Notes: generated by a model from the sequence alone, not told the origin. A stretch of 64,000 nt of DNA from Isochrysis galbana (GCA_018136815.1 CM030942.1:3749526-3813525), one strand, 5' to 3'. Positions 39,402 through 50,734 are shown, numbered from the stretch's first letter. Made by a program: numbers and translations.

Positions 39402-42400
39402 CTATGGTGTGGTCGATTCGGGCACATCCGATTGGTCCATCCGGATGTCCACCCGGATGTGCCCAAGTGTCGCGACTCGGGGCGGGTTCTGCCCGCCAGG
39501 CTCCGCATCGCGGTAGGAGTACTCCACCTTGCGCCCAGAGCCCCGACAGCAATGATATCGCGCCGGCCGCTTATTCTCGCCTGGTAGCGTCCGCGCCTTT
39601 ACCCACCATCCATCTTCCAGCAAAAGTCCAATGAAGGGATCGCCCTGAGTATCGTCCAAACGCGACGCCGCGGCGTCCTTCTGGAGGCCGTTGTCACGGT
39701 GCTCTAGGACCATAGCTTCGCTTCCTGACGTCACTGTGAAGCTCGTGACGGAGGACGGCGGCGGAAGGACGGCGCGGTGCTCTTCACCTGTGGCTAAGAC
39801 TCCATAGATTTCCGCGCGAGTCTGCGGAGGGATGAAAGAGAAGGGCGACACGTAGGGTCTTGGTCATACAGCGATAGCGCACGAAAGGGTGTTCGCCCTG
39901 CGCTTCCATAGAGAACTCGTCGCGGATCGCGTGGGCAGCCCCACCACCCCGCTCGCTGCGGTCATAGAGGCTGTGCTGTACCTCGTGCAGGGAAGGCCCA
40001 CGAAGCAGCACGCATGCAACCGAGCAGCCGCGCCCGTCAGGCGTCGACGGATCTGCGTATGAGGTATCGGCAGAGATGACTTCAATGCCAGTGTATACTG
40101 CAGAGAGCACCGCAGGAGAGTCGCCCGATGGCTTATGTCCAACAACCACGCGCCTAGCGGCGAGAGCGGCACAAGGTTATCGCATGCAGGCACTCGCTGC
40201 CGTGGCCCGCGCTGACTCCCGCAGTCTACGGACGCACGCAGTGCGACGCGGCCTTGGCGGGGAGAGCCTGCAGCGGACGTGTGCGGCGTCGCATGCGGCA
40301 ATTTCAAGCGGTTCAAACCCGGGCGGTGCAAGCGCACCGGATGCCATCTTGCTTGAGCCACGCAGCCACACGCTCATCCCTCGGTTCGGAGGACACAGCC
40401 GTGAACGCTCGACAGTCGCGCTCCACCTCGGCTTTGGCAAAAGCCTGCAAGCGGATGGCCGTGGCGCAGCTCGTAGTGATGCAACCGCCGTCGGCATAAC
40501 AATTGGACACGACAGATCGCCCCCACATTGCGTCCCGATTCTGTATTGCACGCGATGGGCGGCAATGCGGCTCAAAAGGTGACATTGGGCTGGTGCACAA
40601 GGAGAGGGCAACGGCGCCAGCGCAGTGGCGGCAGAAGCGCAAGGCGTTGGTTTGGCCGGCAGAGCGTAATGCGAGCCTGGCGAGATCCAGCGATGGCTCG
40701 CCCACACCTGTAGCGCCAGAAGAATCTCGCCCCCGCGGGTCGTCCTTGATGCATCCCACTCGGGTTGGAGAGCGTGGTCGGCGAGCCCGCGTTGCAGCAA
40801 CTGGTTGAGCTTCGCCACCCACGCCTTGGGAGAGGAGACCCAGCTCATCGGTTGCGGATCCGCTGGCGCGACGAAGCGCGTCCCGTCCACCGGCACGTAT
40901 CCTGCGGCGCAAGGAGACAGGCCGCCGGCGGAGGTGGGAACGCTGCAGTCCTGCTCGACTCTGTCTTGCTCGGCTTTGTTCAGGCATAGGACAGGGAAGC
41001 CACGCACCCGCTGTTTGTGCATCCACCGCGCCGTGTACGAAGAGAGTCTCACCCACGACGGCTCCGATGCACGCGCTATGCAAGTAGTCATACATTGCAC
41101 CACCGGGACGCACGTCATCGATCGCGGCCTGAACGACATCGTCATCCGTGATCGACGCCACCTCGGCCGCGCTAGGCTCGCGCCCTTTGGTCCGAGTTAT
41201 CGCGATCTCCTTGCGCCGCAGCTCAAATGTGTCCGGACAGCCGAGAGTATGCTTGTACCTACAGCATGCGGTAGTGATTGGAGGGTGCGGTCGTCGCAGG
41301 TCGAAAGAGCTGCCTCACAGTGGCGACGAGCGCGCACATCCAACGGAGCCGCTCGGCTGCGCAGTCGCAGTCGTCGGCGGTCGAGCCGTTGCCCCGCTCG
41401 GCTGCGACGCCTTCAAGGTATTGAGACAGCGTCGGGGCGTTTGCATCCCAGTGGATTGGCGGGATCATCGAGTGGTGGCGTGCGAGATCGGAGGGTGCAA
41501 GCTCGGAGGTCATGCGCAGCTTATTGAGATCACGGTTGCCCGCGAGCAGCGCGACCCGGTCCGGATATGCTCGCTTGAGCCCGACGAGAAGCCGGAGCAG
41601 CCGCTCGCTACCCTCGCCGCGGTCGGGCGCGTCGCCGCCGTAGACAAAGTAGACGCGCGAGTGCGTAAGCATCAGCGCGGTCCGGTCAGGGCCTGCGGGC
41701 ATGTGAGAATGATAGGCGGTAATCAGGCTCTGGATGGGGGACACAGTTGGCAGGCGTGCACACAGGTCAGCCGGCCCTTGCACTGCCGTTCCCACATCAT
41801 CTTCTAGCCCTGTGACATGTCCCTCTTCTTCAGCCAGTCTACCTAAACGCAACTCCTTTCACACGCATCTCCCCTCTTTGCGTCGTGCCCCCTACCCCTC
41901 CCGCCCATGAGCCCGCTCTCTGTCTCCGACACTTCTCTCTCATTCGCGGTGTCCTCTCCAGTTTCATTCCCACACTTGTCGCTCCCTAGTCCTCATCAGC
42001 CTCCTGAATGTCCTCTCAAGTTGTCGAGCACAGCGTGCTCTCTTTCCTCTGCTTCTCTCCTATCCCCCTTCCGACTGCCATCCTTCTCCTTCCCTTCGCG
42101 CGTATCAACCCCGCACGCTCTTCACCTCCCCGTCCCTTGCCGTTTGCCGCTCCATCCCGGGACTCCTGCCTCCTCCACCCCGCGTCCCGTCTCTCTCCTG
42201 CTGTTCTGCTCTTCTTCCTTTCAACTACTGGTCACTCTCCGTCCCGATGGCTTCCTTTCCCCCTCCCTCTTCCCCATCTTGCTGTCTTCCCGCCGCCATT
42301 AATACCTTCCTCTCATTTCCTTCCCCTCACAACTCTCGCTCCCCCCTCCCTCCCGCTCGCCCGCCCACCCACCCCACCCTTCCCCCTAGATTCTCTCTCT

Positions 42401-42574
42401 CTCTCTCTCTCTCTCACCTGTATACGCCACACACCGTGAAGCCTCGACCCACCGCTCAAAGTAGCCCAGGTTCCCCTCCACGTCCGTCAGGTACGCCAGC
42501 TCATAGTCGGCCGGCCGCAGGCACAGAAGCAGTCGCGGCAGCCGGAGGGTCGAACAGCACGAACCCAGACGCAT
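39402..42574 (-). CDS. Calcineurin-like metallophosphoesterase, seven exons
   Basis: Metal-dependent phosphatase of the calcineurin-like superfamily, substrate unknown. Exons on the minus strand are 42418-42574, 41319-41692, 41008-41251, 40708-40901, 40338-40540, 39883-40153 and 39402-39821. Introns are GT-AG, 61-725 bp, and phases agree at all six junctions, giving 620 residues. Metal-site motifs occur in order: TDVEGN (residues 30-35, replacing the usual DxH), GGDAPDRG (71-78), GNRD (104-107, for GNHE/GNHD), FVHG with H250, and GHKPSGDSP with H397. FERWVEASRCVAYTG and YPDRVALLAGNRD also fit the family. The last exon adds a C-terminal segment containing DPFIGLLLEDGWWVKARTL and RKVEYSYRDA. 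There is no signal peptide. Exon 3's acceptor (ACAAG) is the weakest. Intron 1 holds the sense-strand (GA)n tract at 42391-42416. Confidence 0.85.
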
Positions 42575-43295
42575 CTCTCTCTCTCTCTCTCTGCCTTTCC
42601 TGCTTCTCTCTCTCTCTCTCTCTCTCTCCCCCCCCCTCCCCCAAACGGCCACTGCTCTGTACTCTCTCTCTCTCTCCTCTCTCTCGCCCTCTCCCCGAGG
42701 ATTCCCCCCCTGGCCCCCCGCCCCCCTCTCAAAACAAACCGCCGCGTCTAAAGAAGAGATGGAGAGAGAGACAGTGAGAGATCTTCTGCTTCTTCCTCTC
42801 CTTCTTCTTCCCCTCTCCTTCTCCTTCTTCTTTCTCTTCCTTCTCCTCCCCCCTCCTCCTCTTAGCTTGGTTGTATCTCTCTCTCTCTCTCCTGTAGTTT
42901 GAAGGGGGCGGGCGCCTCCTCCCTCCGTCTGTGTTTCTTCTTCTGTTAAACAACTTTAACCCTAGTATATGCCTAAAAATGGATTTGTGGGTAAGTGCGT
43001 TAGGGCAAGGGGGTCATATGCACCAAATTTTGGGCTGGGCGGGCCCCGGTTGGGATTTCTAACGTTAGGCGTCAGATGAAACGGACCTAACGCGATCTAG
43101 CGCATCATACATCAGATCTGACGTCAGGTGCCTCTAATATTTTAGTAATTAGTATTAAATCATGAGAATACACGCTCACACCTCATCTTCGGGCTCATCC
43201 GTCATCCGGGATCATCTCCAAGTCCCATGGAAGCACACACGACTCCCAATTCTGCATCACGTCCTTCAATACAAGATTAGTGTGACACCTCACAA
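42575..43295. other. 5' flank of the phosphoesterase gene
   Basis: (CT)n tracts on the plus strand to about 42890, then unique sequence. No gene is supported. Confidence 0.5.
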
Positions 43296-43723
43296 AACTA
43301 TTGTTATAGTTCGAGCGATGGAGCGCGCGCCGACCGCTCCTGATCCCCAGCCCTCCGCCGTCACGACGCCCCACAGGGGCCGCCCCAAGCCGCCAGAGCC
43401 GAAGCGCTCACAGGCCGCCCCGCTGACCGACAGCGACGTCGACATGATCCTGCCTCCCTCGCCTCCCCACCAGGCACAGAAGCAGGGAACAGGGAGAGGG
43501 CCCTGTTCCTTGCAGACCAGCAGAGCCAGTCCCTGGCTCTGCCGCCTGCCTCAACTGGCTTGCCAGTGCAACAAGGACTCCCCATGGTGGGTGGCAGCCT
43601 GGCTGCCACCCCCATGGCGGCAACTCCTACCAGCAGTGCACCCCTTGTGGGCGGGCACTTGACACAACAAACAATTCTTGGGGCCTTTACGGCTTCCAAC
43701 CCCCCCAACAACATTGCACAGAA
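43296..43723 (+). mobile_element. LINE-A 5' end, interrupted by a second LINE
   Basis: AACTAT-TGTT-ATAGTT (43296-43311) precedes ATG at 43318. The frame reads MERAPTAPDPQPSAVTTPHR, RGRPKPPEPKRSQAAPLTDS and then SDVDMILPPSPPHQAQ, the cleanest LINE-A N-terminus in the window. It reaches PPNNIAQK and is cut by the LINE insertion at 43724. The reading resumes after the insertion at 45245-45297 with NNIAQKSYAEAAGPNK and a stop. Confidence 0.8.
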
Positions 43724-45244
43724 AAAAAAAATCTTAAAAAACTAGCCGCTACATGCACGGCGTGAGGCAGATTGCTAGTGCTACTCCTAACTACCCTCCC
43801 TTTCCTATCACACCCCTTTCCCCCCCCCCCCCGTTGTCTTTCCTAGCAAATGGAGGGGGGGGGAGGCCGCGCGCGCTGCTTCGACCAGGGGCGTGAGATA
43901 GAGGGGGTAAGAGTGAGTGGAGTCTTTGTTTGGGTGTGTTTTACCGCCCCCCAAGGGGTCGGCCCTCTGAAGAAACCTTCTCCTTAGTTCGGGGGGTTCA
44001 TGTAATACTTTTAATGCCTAGTTCGGTCGCTATTTGCGCCATATCGATAGAGATCTCCAGGTTAAAATCTTTATCTACTGAGTATAGCGGGGAAATCATT
44101 CTGCGCAGGTGTTTGTTGCTCGGGGCGTGAAGTCCAAGTCTTTCTCTCTGGGCTTTAAGGCGTTGGAAGAAGCCTACCTTCGCCTTGACCAGCCAGTGGA
44201 ATCTCGAGAATACGGCCCTTAGGATGGCTTTCGTCGATCTCGCCTCGGCGTTGCCGTAGTGCACGTTGTAGAAGTCCGTCAATATGTATCTCCATGCTAA
44301 GATTCCTATATATCCCGAGGAGGGGTGCGGTCTGTCGACCTGATAGCAGAACAACCGTTGTGCCGTCACGTGTTGCAATGTGTTTTGCGTTTTGAAGAGT
44401 TGCTCGATGTACGTGAAGATTTGTTCCGTCGCGCGACATCGCGCTAGGTGTGTGGACGACTCGGGGGCTTCCCCACAGAAGCGGCAGGTCGGGTCATCAG
44501 CGAATCTGTTGGCCGTTGCGATCCGTCTATGAAGTATATGCTTAAAGTGTAAGTATGAGTCCCGAGGTGTTAAGAAGTTGTATTTGTATAGTTGAGATAT
44601 CTGCTTCCACTTCTCTTTTAAGACGGGGAGTCTCTCCTCCCATCGGACGGTCGCTTTTTGTCGTTTGCTTTTCTTGCCCGCGAGGTAGGCGTTAGTTAGC
44701 GCTTTGACATCGCATTCCTCTAGCGTCTTTCGCGTACCTTTCAGCGTGTATTCTTGGGGTAGAGGGTAGGCTGTGTCGGCCGGTCCGTCATATGCGCTGC
44801 CCCATTTGAGCGGGATCCGCAATTCGGAGGACGAAGGCTGAGGATAAGCTATATCATAGATATGGGGCTCCCCCATTACATTTAGACGCACTTCGTAGTA
44901 TACGCCCCTTTTAAGAAGGTAGTGTCTACCCGTATCGTTCGCTTGTATGTCCCCCAGGCTATGTGCGTCCGGGTCTTCCGGCGGCTCGAGGCCTTCCTCT
45001 TCCCTCACAGGTCGGGGCCCCTTAGCTGTCCCCTTTAACAGCTCTATGTATGTGGTGGTGGGTTTCGTGAGCGCTCCGGCCGCCCATTGTACGATTTTGT
45101 CCCATGATCTCAGGAAAGGTGTAACCGCCAAATAGTTCCTCCTGTGACGGATCCATGCTGAGTCAGGGGGCAAATAGGCAGCGCATTCGTCTTTAGTATA
45201 GAAGTTTCCCGTTGCCGGGTTCAGCGTGTTGTGCATCACCACCG
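43724..45244 (-). mobile_element. 5'-truncated LINE inserted with a 17-bp target duplication
   Basis: AACAACATTGCACAGAA occurs on both sides (43707-43723 and 45245-45261). The insert is the 3' part of a LINE on the minus strand, open from 45244 to the stop near 43998. It reads HNTLNPATGNFYTKDECAAY, WIRHRRNYLAVTPFLRSWDK, PEDPDAHSLGDI, GEPHIYD, PLKWGSAYDGPADTAYPLPQ and the finger CRFCGEAPESSTHLARCRA (C-x2-C, H, C), ending LGIKSIT. A 3' UTR of about 270 bp holds GGTCGAAGCAGCGCGCGCGG in minus sense (written here in reverse near 43890). The sense strand ends GTTTTTTAAGATTTTTTTTT at the duplication. The open frame and exact duplication suggest a fairly recent insertion. Confidence 0.9.
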
Positions 45245-45300
45245 AACAACATTGCACAGAAGTCCTACGCCGAGGCGGCCGGCCCCAATAAATAAACTTC
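45245..45300 (+). mobile_element. Continuation of the interrupted LINE-A frame
   Basis: After the target duplication the plus strand continues NNIAQKSYAEAAGPNK to a stop at 45295. This is the other half of the frame that starts at 43318. Corresponding residues in the 34127 copy are NNQQLHKNRTQK. Confidence 0.65.
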
Positions 45301-45511
45301 TTAATAGTCTCACCGCACACGCGGCCGTGGACCCTCTACTTTCTACTCACGCAGCAAAACTTTCTACACCCCCACTCCCCCGGCCCTTTCCCCCCCGCCA
45401 TCAGGCGACTCCCCCCGTGCACTACTAGGGGGATAGGGGAAAAGGGCATTAGGCTTAGATGCCCTTTCCGACTTTAGCGTCTTTCGTCAATATTTGCTTA
45501 CGTTTTGTTTT

Positions 45512-45665
45512 GGGGGCCCAAGGGGGAGGTCTGGGTCCCAATGGGGCCCGGATATGTGTTAGTTGGGTGTATTGGGAACTTTCTACCAAAAAAATCCTGA
45601 AATTTCCTTAACCGTGAGATGGTCATTTTTTCACCCCTAATAAAAAACCCTGTTTGACCGCCCTA
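45512..45665 (-). mobile_element. TA-TIR transposon terminus (type I end)
   Basis: Reverse complement of 31110-31262, including GGGCGGTCAAACAGGG, the palindrome-like GTGAAAAAATG...TTTCAC, and the block TGGGAACTTTCTACC / GGGGCCCGGATATGTG. TA follows the terminus at 45664-45665. Similarity stops at 45512. No second end is nearby. Confidence 0.75.
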
Positions 45666-45974
45666 GAGCTGGAGCTCCTCGGCGGTCGGTCGTGTTCTCC
45701 TCGGCCTCGGCATGCGCGGCTGCAGCGTTGACGTTGTCTCGATTGGTCTGCGACGCTACCTCCCGGGTGGCAGGGGGTCGGCTGGTCGGCTCGAGCCGTC
45801 TGGGTGCTCCTGTCTGAGGGTCGTCGTTCCCTCTCGCCCCTCATTTAGCTGGTGGGCCTCTCCAGGCACCATTGGTCGGCGCGGCTCTGCCACCCCCTCC
45901 TGCACAGCGCTCACGCTTCTACCAAGTCTCCCCCCGCTCGCACCACGCACCCCCTTCCGTGCCCCCGCAACCTC

Positions 45975-46455
45975 AACTCCTTACCGCCGGCCCGCAGCGC
46001 CAATTTTGGCGCTTCGGATTTGATCTTTTGCGGCTTGTGCGGGAGGAGGAACTGCGTGTAAGAGTATAGGTGAGAGGGCACGAGCGAACAGAAGGTGGAA
46101 CATATTTTCTGGGTGTGTCGCCACCCCCCCCCCCCCCCCCGCCGCGCGCCGCGGGACAGCGATGCCCTCACAGTTGCAGTCCGTCGCCTCGCTTCGACTC
46201 TATTACCTAAACGGAATATTTTTCGTAATACTGGATACTGGAAGCGCCAATATTGGAGCTGCACTTTTTTTGCCCCTTTGCTCATCTATTCGCGTGCAGA
46301 TGGCCGACTATATGGAATGTAGGCCCACCCAGCTGTGACGAAGGATGTCCCTGAGACTCCCCTGAGAGCTGGGGGGCTGGGGTTGACGCTGTAGGGAGCG
46401 GTGGAGACTCTTCGAGGCGGAAGCGCCAATTTTGGCGCTTCGGCAGTAAGGAGTT
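45975..46455. mobile_element. 481-bp MITE with palindromic GCGCCAATTTTGGCGC near each end
   Basis: It starts AACTCCTTACCGCCGG and ends CCGGCAGTAAGGAGTT-like in reverse (terminal inverted repeat of about 40 bp with one 6-bp indel). Just inside each end is AGCGCCAATTTTGGCGCTTC, itself a palindrome. A third, degenerate copy (AGCGCCAATATTGGAGC) sits at 46244. There is no coding sequence. A clear target duplication is not evident. Confidence 0.7.
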
Positions 46456-46812
46456 AAAAGTCTCTCTCGTAGTCCATCGACGCGTCTCTCGACGAGGCGC
46501 TTCAAGCGCTCCACCTCTCTCACATCTTCTCTTTCGCTTCTCTCTCTCCGTTGAGTCTTCAAACGACCCGAAAGCCCAACTTTCCACGTCTCTCTCTCTC
46601 TCGGCCGGGTGTATCATCATACCACCCGTAAATTCGTCTCTTTCTCTCTGCCGGTCGGCCGGCGCCGGCGCCTACTGCCGCACAGAAGAAGGAGCCGAGG
46701 AAGACAGCGGAAGGGAAAGAAAGGGAGAGGTGGGGAAGGAAGGGGGAGGGCTGGGGAGAGGGGAAGGGTGGCGCAGTGGGCCGCGTGGGCGGCGGCGGCG
46801 CGTGCTGCCGGC

Positions 46813-47566
46813 ATGCAGCTGCTCACTCCACGCAGGCTCTTCCTGCTCGCAGTTACCACGCTGCTCGCGCTGAGCCTCCTCCTACGAGCCAAGCCTCCAC
46901 CTCAGAGCCACCGAGAGGGAGCGCTCGGCAGACCGCGGCTGCTTGTGCAGGAGGCGAAGCCACATAGACACCGAGACAGACCGCCCCCGACTCCTCCACC
47001 CGCTGCAGCTGCGGCGGTGCTCACCGACCCGCTCGGCTACTACTCCTTCCGCTGGGAGCCGCATGGGCAGCGTCATCCAGACGGAGTGCCGGCTGTGGCA
47101 CCCTCCCACGATGACCAGTGCGGCATCATGCCGTTCACCGACTTCGACGGGACCGGACTCGTCGCCTGGGGGTACGGGCCGGATGGGCTTAAGGCGGCAT
47201 CGGCCGCCGAGTGCTGCGACAAGTGCCGCGCCAACAAGCGCTGCAACGTCTTCTCCTGGTGCGGCGAGCCTCTCTGCTTCGCGCCGGACATTTGGTGAGT
47301 CCGCTGAGAGCCACGCGGCCCCCTGCCGCCCCCGCCCGACGGACAGCCTGCGCCCATCGGCACGCAGGAATCACTCGTTTGGTGAGTGTTGGCTTAAGAC
47401 GACGCCTGACCCCAACACACCGCTCGTCAACATGCGGGGCAGCTACACGGCGAAGTACCGCAAGCGGCACCCCACTGCTCCGGAACGTGTCCAGTGGACA
47501 GCGGGTGTCGTCAGGTGGAATGGGCCTGTTGGGAACGGGACATGGAGTAGTAGGGCCGGCTGGTGA
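46813..47566 (+). CDS. Type II membrane or secreted protein with PAN/apple-like domain
   Basis: There are two exons, 46813-47294 and 47368-47566, with a GT-AG intron of 73 bp in phase 2; 226 residues. Residues 7-24 (RRLFLLAVTTLLALSLLL) form a signal anchor after a short basic end. A Pro/His/Arg-rich stem follows. The extracellular domain has CGIMPFTDFDGTG, then ECCDKCRANKRCNVFSWC and CFAPDIW. Across the splice it continues NHSFGECWLK, the Cys spacing and closing CWLK of apple/PAN modules, which bind proteins or glycans. The protein ends soon after (VQWTAGVVRWNGPVGNGTW). The partner is unknown, and a luminal or surface role is likely. The start is the ATG directly before the anchor. The frame is open upstream through a GC-rich leader. 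Confidence 0.75.
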
Positions 47567-47815
47567 CACTCTTGGGATCACGTATCATGAGCGCATCAAA
47601 TCTTCCAATAATGCAAGCAGGTTGGGGAACATTGTTGGATGTGCATAGTCCAACATGCCGATTGAGGAGTTGGGGCCTTGGAGTACCCTTTTATAAGCTA
47701 GTCCCGCCGCAAGTCGGCTTCGCGGTGGTTCGCTGCTTGTGAGATGCCCAACACACAGCGAACGGACGCCATGTACCATATCGTTGGCTTCATCTATTTC
47801 TTGTTCGCGGGATTC
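47567..47815. other. Short intergenic gap
   Basis: No feature seen between the PAN gene and the LINE 5' hairpin. Confidence 0.4.
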
Positions 47816-50157
47816 AACTAAGTTTTACTTAGTTCGCCCATGGGGGGCACGAGCCCCACCCTCTCTCCACTCCTCCCCTGCCATGGGGGAGGAACCACCC
47901 ATGCTCCTGGCACGCCTGATGGCTTGCCAGGAGCCCACTGCCCTGCTGACCCACTCTCTCCCTGGCAGGCTCGCCTGCCTCGCGCGTCCTTGCCTGTCGT
48001 GGCCAGCCCATCGCTCCAAGCCCCCCTCCCCCCCTGTTCGACAGGCAGACAGGTGCAGAGTGGGGGCCCCTGAGGCCCAGGAGCGCCAGCGAGGGAGAGG
48101 CAGGGGAGGCCAGGGCCCAGCCCCAACCTCCTCTGCCCCCTGAGCTGGCCTCCATGAGCCTCCAGGGGTCGCCAGGGGCCTCACACGGCCGACTATTTCG
48201 CGATGCGCGCGGGCGGGTCTCCTAGACTGGGACAACCACGTCAAGGCGCTACAAGCCAAGTGGATACTAAACTACTTGGATGCACGGCAAGCGCAATGGA
48301 AGCAAGTACTTGACGCATGGTTCTGCCGCACGAGCCTAGGGAGAGCAGCGGTTCTATCGTCAACCCCCATGAACAAACTAACCGACGGGATATCAGGCAG
48401 GGGCAAACTCCCAGAGTTCTGGAAGAAGGCACTCAGAAACATACGCGAACTAAAACTCACGCCTTTGAGCACCAGCAGGGAGGGCCTACTCTCGCAACCT
48501 ATATGGGACAACCCGACATATCCGGGGCCCAAACTACAACCCACGTGGATAAAGCTATGGAATAGGCTTGAATGTAACACCATACACAATGTGTTTCGAG
48601 ACTACGGTGCGACGACGCCCTACACTAGAGAGGAATGCGCAGAATACCTAAAAAATAACGATACATACATTCACGCCCAAGGAGACTTTATCCCAAGGGA
48701 AAAATTCCTAGAGTCGTGGGACACAATAGTAACACACGCCAAAACTATAGTGGCGACGCCGCAAAACACGGACAATGATAAAAACAAGAAGGCCCGTCGA
48801 AACGCCGGAAAACAAGCCGACCTGGAAGAACCGCCTCCCGAGATACGCATAACACAAGACGGGGAATACTACGCGAGAATCAAAGATACATGGTACGACA
48901 TGGAACTCTCATACCTAGGCACACCAATAATCGGGGAAAAAACGAGGGACACTCCCTCGAACCTAGACACATCCCCCCCGGCACAATGGGGTGAGGGATA
49001 CAAATCCAACAAAAGAATCGAATACCCGCTAGCAGATGAGTACTCCTTAGACGGAGAAACGCCGCTAGACGAAACGGGAGTCGAACATATAACAAGAGCT
49101 CTACAGCAAACGGGCCACAAAAGCAAACTCCTAGCCGGACCAAGTAAATGGGAGGAGAAACTACACCTGCCCAAAAACACATGGGCACACCTAGCCAAAC
49201 TCTACACGTCACCGATGGTGACGGCACGCGATATGCACCTACACTATAAACACATTGCGCACAGACGGGTGGGTACATACAACCGTTTTCCCGGTAGAGA
49301 CAGCACATGCCGCATCTGTGGAGAGGCGGACGAAGCCTCGACGCACCTAGGCGAGTGCCAAGGCATAACCAGTGTCCTGGACGCGATCAACGAAATTGCA
49401 CAATTCTCACCTAAAGCGGGTAGAAACAGAGAGGAAACTATAATCGACAATCTGTTTATTTTCCCGAATGGAGACGCCCCGAAAGCGATATACACTCTGT
49501 ATCTAGTAGCATGGAGGTATATCATTACTGATTTTTATAGAATATACTACGACGGAGTGGCATTCTCAGAAGAATCAATACTGATAAGAACAATAGAACG
49601 ATACACCACGCTAAGTAAAGCTCTACTCTTCGCAAACGAGACCGACGCGGCGAGAACCGCCCAAGCGGGCATGGGTAGACAACCCAAAAAACGGATAGAC
49701 ATAAGCGACTTGAGGCCCGTTTTCAGTATGAACGACAACGGCGGGCTCAAACCCAGCAAGGAACTAGTAAATCTAGCCACAAAGCTGAGGATAGCACACG
49801 CTGTCGAGGAACCCAAGGAGCAACAAAACAAAGACGAATAAGCCAACAAAACGTAGAACGAGGTCAACATCAGAGACGCAGCCGACCCGGCGCCACTGTC
49901 ACAATAGGCGCGAGCGAAGGCAGACGCGAACGCCAAAAGAGAAGACGCAACAGGCCTGCCCGGCCCCCGCACTCTGAACCAGGCCTTAGGTAGCGCACCA
50001 AGGCCGGACCCCGGAAACCGAAGAAAAAGGAAAGAAGGGGGGCAGGGGAAGAGGTGGAGGGAGGGAAGTAAGGGCGATGCAAGTAGAGAAGGGAGACCAG
50101 TCCCAGTCAGTAGTAGGTGTGTAGCCCAGAATCTTCAGATGTTTTTTTTTTTTTTTT
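47816..50157 (+). mobile_element. Internally deleted LINE with 5' hairpin, finger ORF and 3' T-tail
   Basis: It begins at AACTAAGT-TTT-ACTTAGTT (47816-47834; perfect 8-bp stem), followed by ATG at 47840 (MGGTSPTLSPLLPCHGGG). Near 48190 it joins the C-terminal half of the LINE polyprotein, and it ends after a ~300-bp 3' UTR in 16 T residues (50142-50157). The endonuclease and RT are absent. The 5' sequence differs from the MERAP type but keeps the hairpin-then-ATG layout. Confidence 0.75.
48190..49841 (+). CDS. LINE polyprotein C-terminal half with CCHC-type finger
   Basis: A long intact frame: LDWDNHVKALQAKWILNYLD, then AQWKQVLDAWFCRTSLGRAA, then ECAEYLKN, a Lys/Asp-rich linker and PLADEYSLDGETPLDETG. 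The RT-associated zinc finger STCRICGEADEASTHLGECQ (C-x2-C-H-C) comes next, and the frame ends GMGRQPKKRIDISDLRPVF and NKDE before a TAA. It is collinear with the minus-strand copy at 43998-45244. It contains no RT or endonuclease motifs, so it is not autonomous. Base composition is AT-richer than the host genes. The true start is unclear because the 5' side is a deletion junction. Confidence 0.85.
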
Positions 50158-50159
50158 AG

Positions 50160-50224
50160 AGCTAGAGCGCGTGAGGGAGCGGGCGTGTCCAACTCTCCGC
50201 GGGAGAGAGAGTCCAACTCTCTCT

Positions 50225-50278
<54 letters not shown>

Positions 50279-50634
50279 TCTCTCTCTCTCTCTTCTCTCT
50301 TTCTCTCTCTCTCTTGTCTCTTTCTCTCTCTCTCTCTCTCTCCCTCTCTCCCTCTCTCTCTCTCAGCGCGGCGCAGAGGCCCAGCGGGAAGCCCTCTTCC
50401 CCGGTCAACTCCTCCCGCCCCCCCCTCCCCCCCTCCCCCCCGCGGGCCGCGCGCGCCTGCCCTGGGGGACCTTTTTCCCGCCCGCCCCCGCCCCCCCTCT
50501 CCTCTCCTCCACCTGTGCGGGCCCTCCACGAGACGCGCCCTCAGCCACCTCAGGCGTTTCTGTTTGATTCCGCGAGGGTTTATTCTCTGAAATCGCGCCG
50601 CTTCCACCCCCTCTGCGCCTGCGCCCGGGCAGCT

Positions 50635-50688
<54 letters not shown>

Positions 50689-50734
50689 TCTCTCTCTCCT
50701 TCTCTCTCTCCACCTCTCTCTGTGGCCTCCTTCA
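50160..50734 (+). repeat. (CT)n microsatellites, FHA gene 5' flank
   Basis: Imperfect CT tracts at 50216-50365 and 50635-50720 separated by a C-rich block. They form the leader of the gene starting at 50735. Confidence 0.9.

Noticed and set aside
40300-40330. GGTTCAAACCC similar to a tRNA T-arm.
   Set aside because: No acceptor, D or anticodon arms fit around it, and it lies in an intron of the phosphoesterase gene.
11335-45665. Facing TA-TIR ends that would bound a 34-kb element.
   Set aside because: The interval holds many ordinary host genes and other transposons, and a nested pair (31110-34409) explains the same ends more simply. Orphan termini are the cautious reading.
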